Shown one piece after another: positions 48,301 to 54,023 of a stretch of 64,000 nt of DNA. The notes under the pieces are model-generated. The model did not search any database, was not told the origin of the DNA, and saw only the letters and a list, made by a program, of their open reading frames with translations. The stretch comes from Phycisphaerae bacterium (GTDB taxonomy: Bacteria; Planctomycetota; Phycisphaerae; UBA1845; UTPLA1). Made by a program: the position numbers and the translations under genes. How positions within the stretch are numbered: position 1 is the stretch's first letter; each line of letters starts with the position of its first letter. Location of the stretch: the NCBI GenBank assembly GCA_019636475.1, contig JAHBXN010000002.1, positions 496,001 through 560,000 of the forward strand. Reading direction: 5' to 3'.

Positions 48301-48560
48301 TTGAAGGTCTGACCACCGAGACTCGAGCTCAGCGTGACCTTGAACGTCAGCTTGGAATCGAACGTGTCATCGCCCGCGCCGGGAAATGCAGGCTGCGCGC
48401 GAACGATTGTCGCATAACACAGAACCGCCGCGGCGCCGAGCAGAACGTAACCGACACCTGCCCGACAATATAGACGTTTGTCTATATTTTGCAGCGCCCC
48501 GCCACCGCCGGCCTGACTCGACAGAGTTTCAACGCTGGAGCCTCCGGACCACGTATTCAT
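39369..48560 (-). CDS. Giant secreted multidomain subtilase-like protein (3063 aa)
   Basis: The ATG at 48560 has GGAG 8 bases upstream (a GTG at 48569 would add 3 residues). A signal anchor ends R-A-Q near residue 56. A secreted region with D-N-x-D-A-L phrases follows. The S8 region has a V-I-E-S-G motif (Glu790 where Asp is expected), H-A-T-W-V-S-G (His932) and G-T-S-F-A-T-P-H-V (Ser1236), interrupted by two copies of a 53-54-residue module (about 978-1031 and 1099-1151). Then come three related about 200-residue modules (about 1625-1820, 1958-2184, 2269-2491), a dockerin pair (about 1853-1912), six G-A-C-C-type cysteine-rich repeats, two PPC-like domains and a C-terminal P-domain (about 2899-3063). 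Protease activity is uncertain because of the Glu. Extracellular location is clear. Confidence 0.85.
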   Translation of the reverse strand: MNTWSGGSSVETLSSQAGGGGALQNIDKRLYCRAGVGYVLLGAAAVLCYATIVRAQPAFPGAGDDTFDSKLTFKVTLSSSLGGQTFNITMQGPTCVARSAPHSQATDPSGPMGAGACAGGPAGAVDDVTIGLPFPAGFNSGAGVDEIHTRMMNLLLTGSGWTLRAGASAPASPASYGEVESRGGAFGFGGGGADSFFNIYFEIDVPASVAPPNGLTLFNAEALTVEANGLTSLPPAGSTYIHTHSIKGRVMLFDRLTGCFVGWIEEGGHGVQNIEPPYLSQIPRKRPLVFSVDCFAEGLLIPGPCGALGHAPPNDVFALGMATGQGAWGYATEGEIFQSSGKTLGVGPDMTNVDRFSAALGLRAAPGVGPYRGPYSPNPGAPNPSPAPPGGVSGSLGLVPRDNMDALSFGRDRGDTLLFSVDPLALGAAGSAVRFHSILSPQAAAIGGIGVVPSNGGGDPGNEAAGDIYISPKFGPFPPPGWPVNPLIPPTPLLAQAAPPGSNRIYHDEIDLGLQAPANRHSALCQPGAFVSNPGGGGGGALSLGPPIIPAGIGKDLEAKDEIVAASGIAKADAEVLQTSVLMLPTIQDELLLAKVIDRKSGEVVGVALDKSGTPVDTASAQKQESDAYNAIYGKLNHRLAQRLQTAKSDDVIAVAVWLDAPDTSGAADSVRAQGFELDGGRPVGDQADAAREMLLVERSKIYEASNAPTANAIAAIGAQLDYVGRLSPLVCATGTAAQIRQIAALPGIDRVYESTELVDKLGISNSAVQNSVMKFNGHTGAGIVVGVIESGIADFANQYLDHTAGVSFRRGFQIVVNNATGAAAARLQVTFAGSGGNVFVEPYFVFVAPEANAPACGAPSVPSNTAVTNTIDLQFGANCVDAGASLLAIVYTTGGPLTFAGGNWLNAANANLGAVGAADITITNYTGGNNHATWVSGVIAARRDAGDPAFPAGMGEGMAPSVSLLSGNMAGSRSGIFEPIAGGNGTCDTAAMGDDTQMVANGAAAAPGQQLIGLGPNAQLETTVGGDDVRRYGIPGNVANFAAAVEWALTNNAKILNMSIGEPVSDLTFDVSDRFVDHIVYEHFVAVAVAASNECGSIYEPGGGNGTCDTVAAGDDVQIVANGAAAAPGQDLIGAGPNGIIDTVPGGDDVSTPAIWRCEVTSPGLAYNAITVGATDDLNTAALADDIRAEFSCHRDLAGDYEKPEVSAPGTNIMSTHPTPPANAVSPPPGVSGTSFATPHVAGYIANMLSMDGSLANWPETTKAITIASAKRNTYGNAIENLGAVNWDGMEGAGTIWIDKGHEIMNAGHYDRKVVVAGDFPRNRIVSADAGEQFRYAIAWSTHTVSGGTNHQNVTGDTLTADLDVYVYDCTGQLIAWSSSFNNAYEVVAFISPRKQNYRVEIRAFRFDAATEYLGEAWNADDPICEEDNLDALEVSDGVVIDANLDGIPDGGTRYAFFSIKSMSPSHNRPNPYPGGSTPNDPGNLVTPDDILVSPPPGGPPLAFAIYASGVGDIGLLPGDDLDGLVLLDNGGPNGIMQPNFDIALFTLAPGSPSLAGLNPNMPFGAAIYSPGDVFMTSFNGVILMYAPAGAMGLQPTDNVDALDIGGELPPTDPHATPSAPGTTYVDFGTGGSNPAIPASFFGPGSDPFTGRIDLTGLPIDPARYGNASLLVQRSADPSLADDPVGTVRSVEIELVELNLVSLQPITVTFGGGNNPQQWDVRVALSPTVTPLGSLTAQKTHPNGGTFNSTLPVQPFLIFTRVGNPGSVVTLDTGAEGLPPHLFTAVNTPYVHTVHPSLNLVTASNGSFVPGVLEATPGVPSSQVPVEWVNDDPALPSRHTVRPPIYVPVTTCDCPGDLSGNSAVELGDIPLFVTALLNNVVDDCADMDGSGFDDGVDIQPFVAALVNQVVCTPSLGACCLPDATCNDGVTATDCLSLGGQYRGHGTTCSGVTCPVYSCIPPGEDCWITPCGTSLYEFSDYPIPAGFFDPGSEPFTGSVILGGLPIGPFGTDTIVRRVSDLCFSEPLPSADSVPIEIVALSLQSCAPITVNYNGGGTQQWHVAVGLSVVPAPLGIMTVTKTTANGGTFDTAFFIQPRFTFTQAGNPGNVRVLDTGLSGISVMQLDGTGMPWAITPAIPVSACSPGFVPGIGDGDTCCSEQCHSSYGTAPHDHCVQAAGCGECEPTGACCLPGGACIDNQTSGQCGGLGGSFQGGNSTCAGSNCVPIAGACCLINGTCIDGSSPAGCAAQGGIYQGDGSNCGLVTCPTSICIPAGIDCWVTPCGGSNYSFADLPLPNNFFGPGSDPFTGTVILGGQPSGPFGTDTLIQRQGDLCFQQPPPSSATVPIQLVALSLQSCQPITVTYNGGQNPEQWNVLVQLSPIPAPPGSLTATMLTPTGGTFDSVIFVQPLFAFSRVGPPATVNFDTGAQGIPPMQIGSSGAPWTLNPISGPTCSGGWAPGYSDEPTPCCEEVCHSSFGQAPHDHCVRAPDCPQCESNDDCGSATPLPVPSVTMGTNVGATDDPSPPPCGVSTPNQGVWYSIVGTGTTITISTCSPATTFDTMLEVFSGSCVSPICVAGNDDASPSCPSGSTKSTVSFCSQPGVVYLIRVSGWSSSQGTFELSISHNGVSCSDPIGRCCHNGGNSCSDVTAVVCAGLGGTWSASLNCGTNPCSIAPPNDSCFTPLLIGEGPHPFSTISATTDGPSHTAGECQFAGPVQQNVWFQYTAGCSGTLTATTCEQLGGSADFDTRIAIYATTDCSSLFSALVGCNDDDTNNPCGGSGSWHSTATASVAAGQTYLISLGSFVGSSATGSGVLNVTCSPALPGACCFGLSCGDGFDEISCAGGGGVFQGAGTNCGIVTCSSNAGACCYPGGVCSESMDPASCLLSGGSYNGDGSICFESGITFSRFPALPIPDNSPTGVSDAMFVPDPSIVSDVNVTLNIQHTWVGDLCVILQHLDTGTSVNLIARMGVASPTGCHVGSPFGCNAGNLVNVVLDDEGSVPIETQCQPNLTSPPNYTSNSVLALFNGEQVSGTWILTVSDNAASDTGNLNSWSLSFNGVSPCP
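45108..45266 (-). repeat. 53-residue module inserted in the subtilase domain, copy B
   Basis: This in-frame segment encodes I-Y-E-P through G-G-D-D-V, with a G-N-G-T-C-D-T centre and a V-A-N-G-A-A-A-A-P-G-Q run. About 39 of 53 aligned residues match copy A at 45471-45632. It lies about 85 residues before the catalytic Ser1236, between segments typical of S8 proteases, and adds a length those proteases do not normally have. It is rich in Gly and Asp. Confidence 0.75.
45471..45632 (-). repeat. 54-residue module inserted in the subtilase domain, copy A
   Basis: This segment encodes I-F-E-P through G-G-D-D-V and is the closest match in the window to copy B at 45108-45266. It follows His932 by about 45 residues. 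The two copies share N-G-T-C-D-T, V-A-N-G-A-A-A-A-P-G-Q and G-P-N, in the same order with one one-residue gap. Confidence 0.75.
48467..48488. repeat. Perfect 9-bp inverted repeat near the 5' end of the giant gene
   Basis: AATATAGAC (48467-48475), a GTTT loop and GTCTATATT (48480-48488) pair perfectly. It lies in codons 25-32 of the giant gene and shares 12 of 14 bases with the palindrome upstream at 48699-48712. It could be an operator or an mRNA hairpin; no function is shown. Confidence 0.55.
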
Positions 48561-48629
48561 GGCATCCACTCCGAGAGAATTAGGATGTGAGCTTGACGAA
48601 CCGAACGTTTCCGAACACTTGCAACGGCC

Positions 48630-48658
48630 AATATACCGATCCGCGCCAGATCATTCCA
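48630..48658 (-). promoter_or_regulatory. Possible promoter for the giant secreted protein gene
   Basis: Read on the minus strand, TATATT lies at 48635-48630 and TGGAAT at 48658-48653, with a 17-base spacer. The -35 box is weak. The position, about 70 bases before the ATG at 48560, is reasonable. Confidence 0.3.
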
Positions 48659-48698
48659 GCATTTAACGCGCAAACCGGGATAGGCTCTCCTAAATAAA

Positions 48699-48712
48699 TA
48701 GACGTGCGTCTT
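48699..48712. promoter_or_regulatory. Palindromic motif in the divergent promoter region (possible operator)
   Basis: TAGACGTGCGTCTT contains AGACG-TG-CGTCT, a perfect 5-bp inverted repeat. It matches the longer palindrome at 48467-48488 in 12 of 14 bases. The T-A-G-A-C-N4-G-T-C-T-A form resembles TetR-type operators. The spacing between the two copies is about 230 bases. Confidence 0.4.
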
Positions 48713-48880
48713 GCAAAAACGGCGACTCAGCGAATCATTGCAGCCGACCTAGCGCTTGATAGGGCGCCGACCCCGAACCACATTCCCTCGAAATTTCGCC
48801 CGACCCGCCATGCCCAGCCAACCGGACACTCCCTTCGATCTCAACCGCATTTACGCTAACCTACCCGCAAGGAGGCAGTC

Positions 48881-50029
48881 ATGAAACGGGCCATTATCCT
48901 GACGCATCTCGTTCTCTTTTGCGTTCAAGCCGCCGCACATTCCGCGGAAACCCTCTTTGTTGCCCGGCCCGGGCGAATCGATCGGCTCGTCGACCTCAAT
49001 GGAGACGGCGACTTCCTGGACTTCGCCGAGATTACAAACTACGCCGACAGCCTGCCGCAGTCTCTCGGCGCACTCTTGCACACCGACGAGGCGTTGTATG
49101 TGATTGCGGGGCAGCCGGCCCGAATCCTTGCCATCAAAGATCTCAACGCCGACGGCGATGCACTGGACTTCGCGGAAGTGCAGACCTTCGCCGTTCTGCC
49201 CGATTTTTCGAGCCTGCCGCGCGGACTGGCGCGGATGCCCGACGGAGCACTGCTCACCGCCCGCGAGTTCGACGGTACACTGTTTCGCATTCACGACGAC
49301 AACGCCGACGGCGACGCACTGGACCTGAATGAAGTAACCGCGGTTGCATCCGGGCTGACTTCACCGAAGGCCATTGCGGTCCGTCCCGACGGAATCCTAC
49401 TCATCCTGCAGGACTCCGCCGCCACCCCAATGCGAATCCTCCACGACAGAAACGGCGATGGCGATTACTTCGACTTCGCCGAGAACCTGCCATACGCCGA
49501 GAACATCGCAGGCTGCAACGATCTCTCAATCGCCGCAGTCGATGTCGCATTCCTGACACGAACCACCCAGGGTGAATTGCTGAAAATCATCGATCACACG
49601 CGAGACGACGATGCCCTGGATTTCAACGAAGTGCAGCTATACGCCACCGCCTTGACATCACCAACGCTGATCGCGATTGACGACCAAGCTCTGATTGTCG
49701 CCTCCGCCGCGCCGGCTGGCACACTCCTGGCGGTCCGGGATATCAACGGCGACGGAGATGCTCTCGACTACGCGGAAGTCATCGAGATCGCGAACGGTCT
49801 CACCGCTGTCGCTGGCATCGCAATACCGGCCACACAATACACCACGCCCTGTATTCCAGGCGACTACAACAACGACGGCAGCCTCACAACAGATGACATC
49901 GTGCCCTTCGTCCGCGTGCTCATCGGACTGGACGCTCCACCCGAACACTGCCGCGCGGACTTGAACGACGACAGCCGCATCGATGCGCGCGACATCCCCG
50001 CCTTCGTAAACGCACTGCTCAATTCCTAA
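48881..50029 (+). CDS. Secreted protein with six calcium-loop repeats and C-terminal dockerin
   Basis: The 382-residue product has a signal peptide and six copies of a D-x-N-x-D-G-D-x-x-D-x-x-E loop at about 38-50, 87-99, 139-151, 189-201, 238-250 and 287-299, spaced about 50 residues. The regular spacing suggests a six-bladed beta-propeller with one calcium loop per blade. Residues 324-349 and 357-381 form a dockerin-type EF-hand pair (G-D-Y-N-N-D-G-S-L-T-T-D-D-I and A-D-L-N-D-D-S-R-I-D-A-R-D-I). An AAGGAGG ribosome site precedes the ATG. Its partner cohesin is not in the window. It is divergent from the giant gene, which carries a similar dockerin pair. Confidence 0.8.
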   Translation: MKRAIILTHLVLFCVQAAAHSAETLFVARPGRIDRLVDLNGDGDFLDFAEITNYADSLPQSLGALLHTDEALYVIAGQPARILAIKDLNADGDALDFAEVQTFAVLPDFSSLPRGLARMPDGALLTAREFDGTLFRIHDDNADGDALDLNEVTAVASGLTSPKAIAVRPDGILLILQDSAATPMRILHDRNGDGDYFDFAENLPYAENIAGCNDLSIAAVDVAFLTRTTQGELLKIIDHTRDDDALDFNEVQLYATALTSPTLIAIDDQALIVASAAPAGTLLAVRDINGDGDALDYAEVIEIANGLTAVAGIAIPATQYTTPCIPGDYNNDGSLTTDDIVPFVRVLIGLDAPPEHCRADLNDDSRIDARDIPAFVNALLNS

Positions 50030-50078
50030 TGCGAATGATAGCGATCCACTTTCAGACGCCAGGCGACGCAACACACCA

Positions 50079-50095
50079 CTTTTCAGCCTGAAAAG
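50079..50095. repeat. Short perfect inverted repeat
   Basis: CTTTTCA (50079-50085), GCC loop, TGAAAAG (50089-50095). It lies 50 bases after the dockerin gene. It is AT-rich and has no T-tract, so I do not call it a terminator. Confidence 0.3.
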
Positions 50096-50177
50096 CCCGG
50101 CCATTCTCGGAACCTGAGGTTTCTTCCCATCCGCGCCGTCCGAATCCTGCACAACGATATCGCCGATACGAGATGCA

Positions 50178-50540
50178 ATGGCGGCCACAATCCAGAACGA
50201 CTCTGTTCACCCGACCGGCGACAGTACTGATCAGAACAACGCGCCGGTCGCTTCCCGCGACTCGGCATTAACACAAGCCGAGAATCAATACGATCGCCCT
50301 CAGGACGACGCAATCATTCAGAGGACAGCCATTCGCGGGCAACGCGAGGCAATCGCCCGATACCGTCAATCGCTGACCCACGCGCTCGGCCGGGATGTCT
50401 CACTGGATGAAGCCGCGAAGATGTGGATTCCCGCGTTTGCCGCACAGTGGCGCGAAGAATTCGAAGCAGCAATCGCATTCGCCAGGGCACCCATCTCGTT
50501 CCCGCCGTTGTTGGATCTCGCTGCCACGACCGACCAGTAG
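50178..50540 (+). CDS. Small protein of unknown function
   Basis: The 120-residue product has a polar, probably disordered first 45 residues, then a helical segment (Q-R-E-A-I-A-R-Y-R-Q-S-L and D-E-A-A-K-M-W-I-P-A-F-A-A-Q-W-R-E-E-F), the composition of a short alpha-helical cytoplasmic protein. There is no signal peptide or membrane segment. I do not recognise the family. The start has only a weak upstream site. Its reality is inferred from amino-acid composition and absence of overlap with a better gene. Confidence 0.5.
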   Translation: MAATIQNDSVHPTGDSTDQNNAPVASRDSALTQAENQYDRPQDDAIIQRTAIRGQREAIARYRQSLTHALGRDVSLDEAAKMWIPAFAAQWREEFEAAIAFARAPISFPPLLDLAATTDQ

Positions 50541-50645
50541 TCTGTCATGGCCTGCCGACCCAACCCGGGCTCGTCACGTCAGATTTTGTGAAGGATTCGC
50601 CGCACTCGAACAGCGCAGCGCGGCTCATCGGAAGTACAGACCGAC

Positions 50646-51179
50646 TCAGGCGGCCGGCGAGCCGCTCGCCACGCCCGACGGCTCAACCGAGGCGACTGAC
50701 TTCGATCGCCAGGTCGGTAAATAGACCGACGCAAGCGTCGCCGCCAGCAACAGAAAGTTCCGCCCGATTGTCAGCCAGCCCGCCTGTCCGCTGTCCTTAC
50801 CCGTACATCCGCAACTGATTTTAAGATTGCGAACGATGGCCGCGTCATAAACGGCATAGACGAAAAATATGAGCAGACCGCCAATTACAATGGCCCCACC
50901 CCGACGGGTCAGCGGCACGATCAATGCGATCGCCGCCGCCGCTTCGATCCACGGAATCAGGATGGCGGGAATGTGAATGAAGCGTTCTTCCAACCACGCC
51001 AGCTTGTAGTTCTTGATCTCGACCGCAAATTGCCGAACGTCCGTGATCTTAAAGTATGCCGCGTAAAGAAAATATCCCCCGACGATCAACGCGCATGCGA
51101 GGCCCAGCAACATGGGCGCCTTCGACTGATGCCCCAGGTCATCGGAACCGACAGCAATGGGTTTCAACGGCGTTGTCAT
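50646..51179 (-). CDS. MauE/DoxX-like membrane protein with a Cys-x-Cys motif
   Basis: The 177-residue protein has four predicted membrane helices (about 23-45, 68-90, 96-113, 137-155) in the MauE/DoxX pattern. A short loop before the last helix carries S-C-G-C-T-G (Cys123, Cys125). MauE is needed for maturation of methylamine dehydrogenase and is thought to handle reducing equivalents across the membrane, but no mau gene is seen here. It overlaps the rhodanese gene by 4 bases (51176-51179), so the two are translationally coupled. It is the last gene of a leftward group with the DUF1573 gene. Function is inferred only at the level of thiol or electron transfer. Confidence 0.75.
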   Translation of the reverse strand: MTTPLKPIAVGSDDLGHQSKAPMLLGLACALIVGGYFLYAAYFKITDVRQFAVEIKNYKLAWLEERFIHIPAILIPWIEAAAAIALIVPLTRRGGAIVIGGLLIFFVYAVYDAAIVRNLKISCGCTGKDSGQAGWLTIGRNFLLLAATLASVYLPTWRSKSVASVEPSGVASGSPAA

Positions 51180-51784
51180 GACTGGGCGCCCCCTGATTCC
51201 ACATAGTCACCGAAGCGGCCCGACCGCTCGATCTCTTCCCAACCGGCCTCGTAAACGAAAACCTTCTGATATTGGAAATCGTCGTGCAGGACATCGGCCA
51301 CATTATGACTCGCCTCGCACGATCCGCCGCCGCAATACACGATGATCACGTCGTCGACCTGCGCGCCCGTGGCCATGAATCCCTGGATATTCGCGTAAAT
51401 CGCGCTGGACGGCAGATGGAACGCGCCACGCAGGCGCCCTTCATCGAAATCGTGCTGTTCGCGGGCATCAACTATATAAGCGCCGCCCTTCTCAAGATAC
51501 TCCAGAACGCACTCCATTCGAACTGTCATTGGCTTGTCACCCGGTCGCGGCGCGCAGGGATTTGCCGCCGGCTCGGCGGCTCTTGATGACGGTTCCGAAT
51601 CAGTTCCGGAGGATTGCGAGCCCTGCTCCGAATTGCCATGAGCGGGAGGCGGCAGCGACGGCGAATCGGCGCGCGTGCTTCGTTCGCGAAGCCACGGCAG
51701 CTTGTAATACGTCACGTTGGCCACGACACCGGCGGCGCCGCCGACCAGCACCACCATCAACGCCGTCAAAATCGCTGATCGCAT
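51176..51784 (-). CDS. Membrane-anchored rhodanese-domain protein
   Basis: The 202-residue protein has an N-terminal membrane helix (about 3-24), a Pro/Ser-rich linker (about 35-85) and a rhodanese domain at about 90-195. The active-site loop is V-Y-C-G-G-G-S-C-E-A-S, giving the catalytic Cys151 plus a second Cys156. The domain should face outward if the helix is an uncleaved anchor, suggesting sulfur or persulfide transfer outside the cytoplasm. The stop overlaps the start of the MauE-like gene by 4 bases. The DUF1573 gene lies 46 bases upstream. Together they look like one operon. Confidence 0.8.
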   Translation of the reverse strand: MRSAILTALMVVLVGGAAGVVANVTYYKLPWLRERSTRADSPSLPPPAHGNSEQGSQSSGTDSEPSSRAAEPAANPCAPRPGDKPMTVRMECVLEYLEKGGAYIVDAREQHDFDEGRLRGAFHLPSSAIYANIQGFMATGAQVDDVIIVYCGGGSCEASHNVADVLHDDFQYQKVFVYEAGWEEIERSGRFGDYVESGGAQS

Positions 51785-51830
51785 CCGTCCTGGCTCCTGT
51801 CGTCGAAACGATTCCGCGCGCCCTGAACAG

Positions 51831-53057
51831 TCAGTTCGACTTGACCGCGCCGCCGATCTGACCCGAGTCGGCCGAAGTCGGCATTCCCGGCGGCAACGGA
51901 CGATTCATCTCGCGCGTGATGACATCGACAATCAGCTCCGGTATTTCCGGGTTCGAAGTCTTCACGGAGACGGTATCGCCGTTCGGCGCGCTCTGATAGT
52001 CCACCGGCACATCCAGGACCAGCTTCCACGCCATGCCCGGAGTCGTCTCTTCCAGCCGCACACCCAGCTTCGGGTTGCTCGATTTCAGCCCGCTCAGCTT
52101 CACCGGCACCACCGTGTTGTTCCGAACGAACAAGGCCCGGGTCATCGCCGTCGCGCGCGTCGCGGGCAGCGTCACCTGCGACGGCATGACATCAACCGGC
52201 GAATTCAGGTACACCGCCGCGGGCACACGAATCGTGGCCATATCCGGAAAATTTGTGTTTACGTCGATGTTCGCGCCGTTTGAACCGGTCCGTAGCGCGC
52301 CACCCATCGTCACGACGACTTCGAATTTCCGGCCCGGCTCCAATTCCTTCATTTCAGCCTTGAAGTTCGGATTCGAGCTGGTCAGATCCTTCAGCTCCAG
52401 TGGATCCTCAATCTGATTCGTGATCGTGAATGATCCAGTCAGTGTCTTGCCTGCGACATCCGTCAGTTTCAGCGATCCGAATTCGACCTTCGTCGGCTCG
52501 ATGACGATCAGCGGATTCACCGTGCCGTTGAGCGTCAGGACAATCAGTCCATCCACGCCCGGCGCATTGGTATGGACCGCAACCGTCTTGGTCACCGATC
52601 CGCTGAACCGCGCCGTCGACATCTTCACCGGAATTCGCCCGGTGGCTCCGGGAGCGAGGATCTTGTCGAATTCGCCGGATGTTGTACACCCGCACCCCGG
52701 CCGAACCGCCAGTATCTCGAGAGGACCCGTGCCCGTGTTCTTGAACTTGAATTCGTGCTCAATCACCGTGCCGGCGCGAACCGTTCCATAGGAATACGCG
52801 GCATCCTCAAACTGAGGCTTCGGGGTTTCGCCCGGCTTCAGAACCACCGTCGGCTTCGGGATCAGATCGTTCTGAACCTTTCGCGCCGTGGTCGGTATGG
52901 TCAGGTCCGGTGGCGGAGACGAGGCCGGCTTCGTCGTCGCGCCGGCGTTCGAATCGGCGGCGGGCTGATCGTCTCCATGAGCCGGCGCCGAAACGCCGGA
53001 ACCCAGCGCAACGAGCGCGAAGACGACGATGAACTCCTTCGATCGATTGAATCGCAT
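51831..53057 (-). CDS. DUF1573-type secreted protein with Cys-x-Cys motif
   Basis: The 408-residue product has a signal peptide and a mature part built of immunoglobulin-like beta domains of the DUF1573 (ASH-like) type. The first domain contains the family signature R-P-G-C-G-C-T (Cys122, Cys124). Two or three further Ig-like domains follow, ending in a P-P-G-M-P-T-S segment. The family is abundant in planctomycetes and Bacteroidetes with unknown role; the Cys pair is conserved in it. The ATG at 53057 has GGGAG 7 bases upstream; a longer frame to 53174 lacks a signal peptide at its start. First gene of the DUF1573-rhodanese-MauE-like operon. Confidence 0.85.
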   Translation of the reverse strand: MRFNRSKEFIVVFALVALGSGVSAPAHGDDQPAADSNAGATTKPASSPPPDLTIPTTARKVQNDLIPKPTVVLKPGETPKPQFEDAAYSYGTVRAGTVIEHEFKFKNTGTGPLEILAVRPGCGCTTSGEFDKILAPGATGRIPVKMSTARFSGSVTKTVAVHTNAPGVDGLIVLTLNGTVNPLIVIEPTKVEFGSLKLTDVAGKTLTGSFTITNQIEDPLELKDLTSSNPNFKAEMKELEPGRKFEVVVTMGGALRTGSNGANIDVNTNFPDMATIRVPAAVYLNSPVDVMPSQVTLPATRATAMTRALFVRNNTVVPVKLSGLKSSNPKLGVRLEETTPGMAWKLVLDVPVDYQSAPNGDTVSVKTSNPEIPELIVDVITREMNRPLPPGMPTSADSGQIGGAVKSN

Positions 53058-53176
53058 AATAGCTCCCGTCAGGTTGCGACCGAAACGACCACCGCAACGA
53101 GCCCGTGGCGAGCCCCCGAAACGCCCCTTTGATGAGGGCCGACGCACCAAGTATAACAACCCTGCTCTGCTCAACC

Positions 53177-53194
53177 TGTAACGCAGTTGTAACG
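53177..53194. promoter_or_regulatory. Direct repeat with 11-bp period (possible Pho-box-like site)
   Basis: TGTAACG occurs at 53177-53183 and again at 53188-53194, with CAGT between. Seven-base direct repeats at an 11-base period are the binding pattern of PhoB/OmpR-type regulators, and TGTAAC-like repeats are used by some Pho boxes. It lies between the divergent DUF1573 operon and the VTT-domain gene. The regulator is not known. Confidence 0.35.
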
Positions 53195-53273
53195 AAAATA
53201 AGAGACTTAACCGGCTCTGCTACCGCGACTTACACGCGTTTTCGGATCAAACTCCCGCGACCGCCGAGGCCAC

Positions 53274-53990
53274 ATGGATTTCCCGGCGGCACCCGGCGCG
53301 GCACCCCCGATCGCGAGGCATGAAAAAGTGAGACTGACGCTGCTGATTTTCGCCTTCACACTCGCCTTCCTCACGCCCCTGTTCATCTTCCAGGACACCT
53401 TTGATGTCGCCCTCTCCGGCGACGCGGCTGTCGCGCGGCTCAGCGAATATGGACATCTTGCGTGGGCCGTCGGGATGGGGTTGATCGTCGCGGATCTCGT
53501 ACTTCCCATTCCGGCGACCGCCGTCATGGCGGCGCTGGGTTACCTCTACGGCACGGTCGCAGGCGGACTGCTCGGGGGAGCAGCATCTTTGGCTGCGGGA
53601 TTGATTGCCTACGGAGCCACCCGATTAATCGGTCACAAAGCGGCGGTGTTTCTGGCCGGGCAGCGCGATCTGCAACGGACGGAGGCTTTCTTTCGGCAGC
53701 GCGGCGGATTGGCGGTCGCAATGACGCGGCCGATGCCGCTCTTGCCCGAGGTGATCGCCTGCCTCGCCGGGCTTTCACGCATGCCGTTTCGGCTTTTCTT
53801 CGTCTCGCTCTGCTGCGGAAGCTTTCCGACCGGGTTTGCATTTGCAGCGATCGGCTCGATGGGAGTGGAGAAGCCGAGCCTGGCAATCGCCGCTGGATGC
53901 GTCATTCCCGTGATACTCTGGTCTTTCGTCCATCGCGCCTTCAGGATGCCGCCGGCCACATCACCCTCACACGGTGATGCGCCGAATTAG
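53274..53990 (+). CDS. VTT (SNARE-associated, TVP38-type) membrane protein
   Basis: The 238-residue protein has five to six membrane helices and the VTT core: L-P-I-P-A-T-A-V-M-A-A-L-G-Y-L-Y-G near 78-93, then a G-G-x-x-x-L-A-A-G-L-I-A-Y-G segment, R-P-M-P-L-L-P-E-V-I-A-C-L-A-G-L near 153-168 and a G-S-F-P-T-G-F motif. This family (DedA/TMEM41B/VMP1-like) acts in lipid scrambling or transport in other organisms. The substrate here is not known. The start is ATG at 53274; the ribosome site is weak. It is divergent from the DUF1573 operon. Confidence 0.82.
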   Translation: MDFPAAPGAAPPIARHEKVRLTLLIFAFTLAFLTPLFIFQDTFDVALSGDAAVARLSEYGHLAWAVGMGLIVADLVLPIPATAVMAALGYLYGTVAGGLLGGAASLAAGLIAYGATRLIGHKAAVFLAGQRDLQRTEAFFRQRGGLAVAMTRPMPLLPEVIACLAGLSRMPFRLFFVSLCCGSFPTGFAFAAIGSMGVEKPSLAIAAGCVIPVILWSFVHRAFRMPPATSPSHGDAPN

Positions 53991-54023
53991 TGCCACCATT
54001 CTTGCACCCCTGGGAGGCCGCGG

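Larger units (their letters stand above)
48561..48880. other. Divergent intergenic region between the giant gene and the propeller/dockerin gene
   Basis: This 320-base gap lies between the leftward giant gene and the rightward gene at 48881. It holds the giant gene's GGAG site, a weak leftward promoter (48630-48658), the palindrome at 48699-48712 and a strong AAGGAGG site before 48881. I see no RNA gene or ORF of note. Confidence 0.5.

Noticed and set aside
39369-48560. The giant gene as two or more genes joined by error
   Set aside because: One uninterrupted frame of 3063 codons with secreted-type composition throughout and repeated modules on both sides of each boundary; no internal ribosome site plus signal peptide seen.
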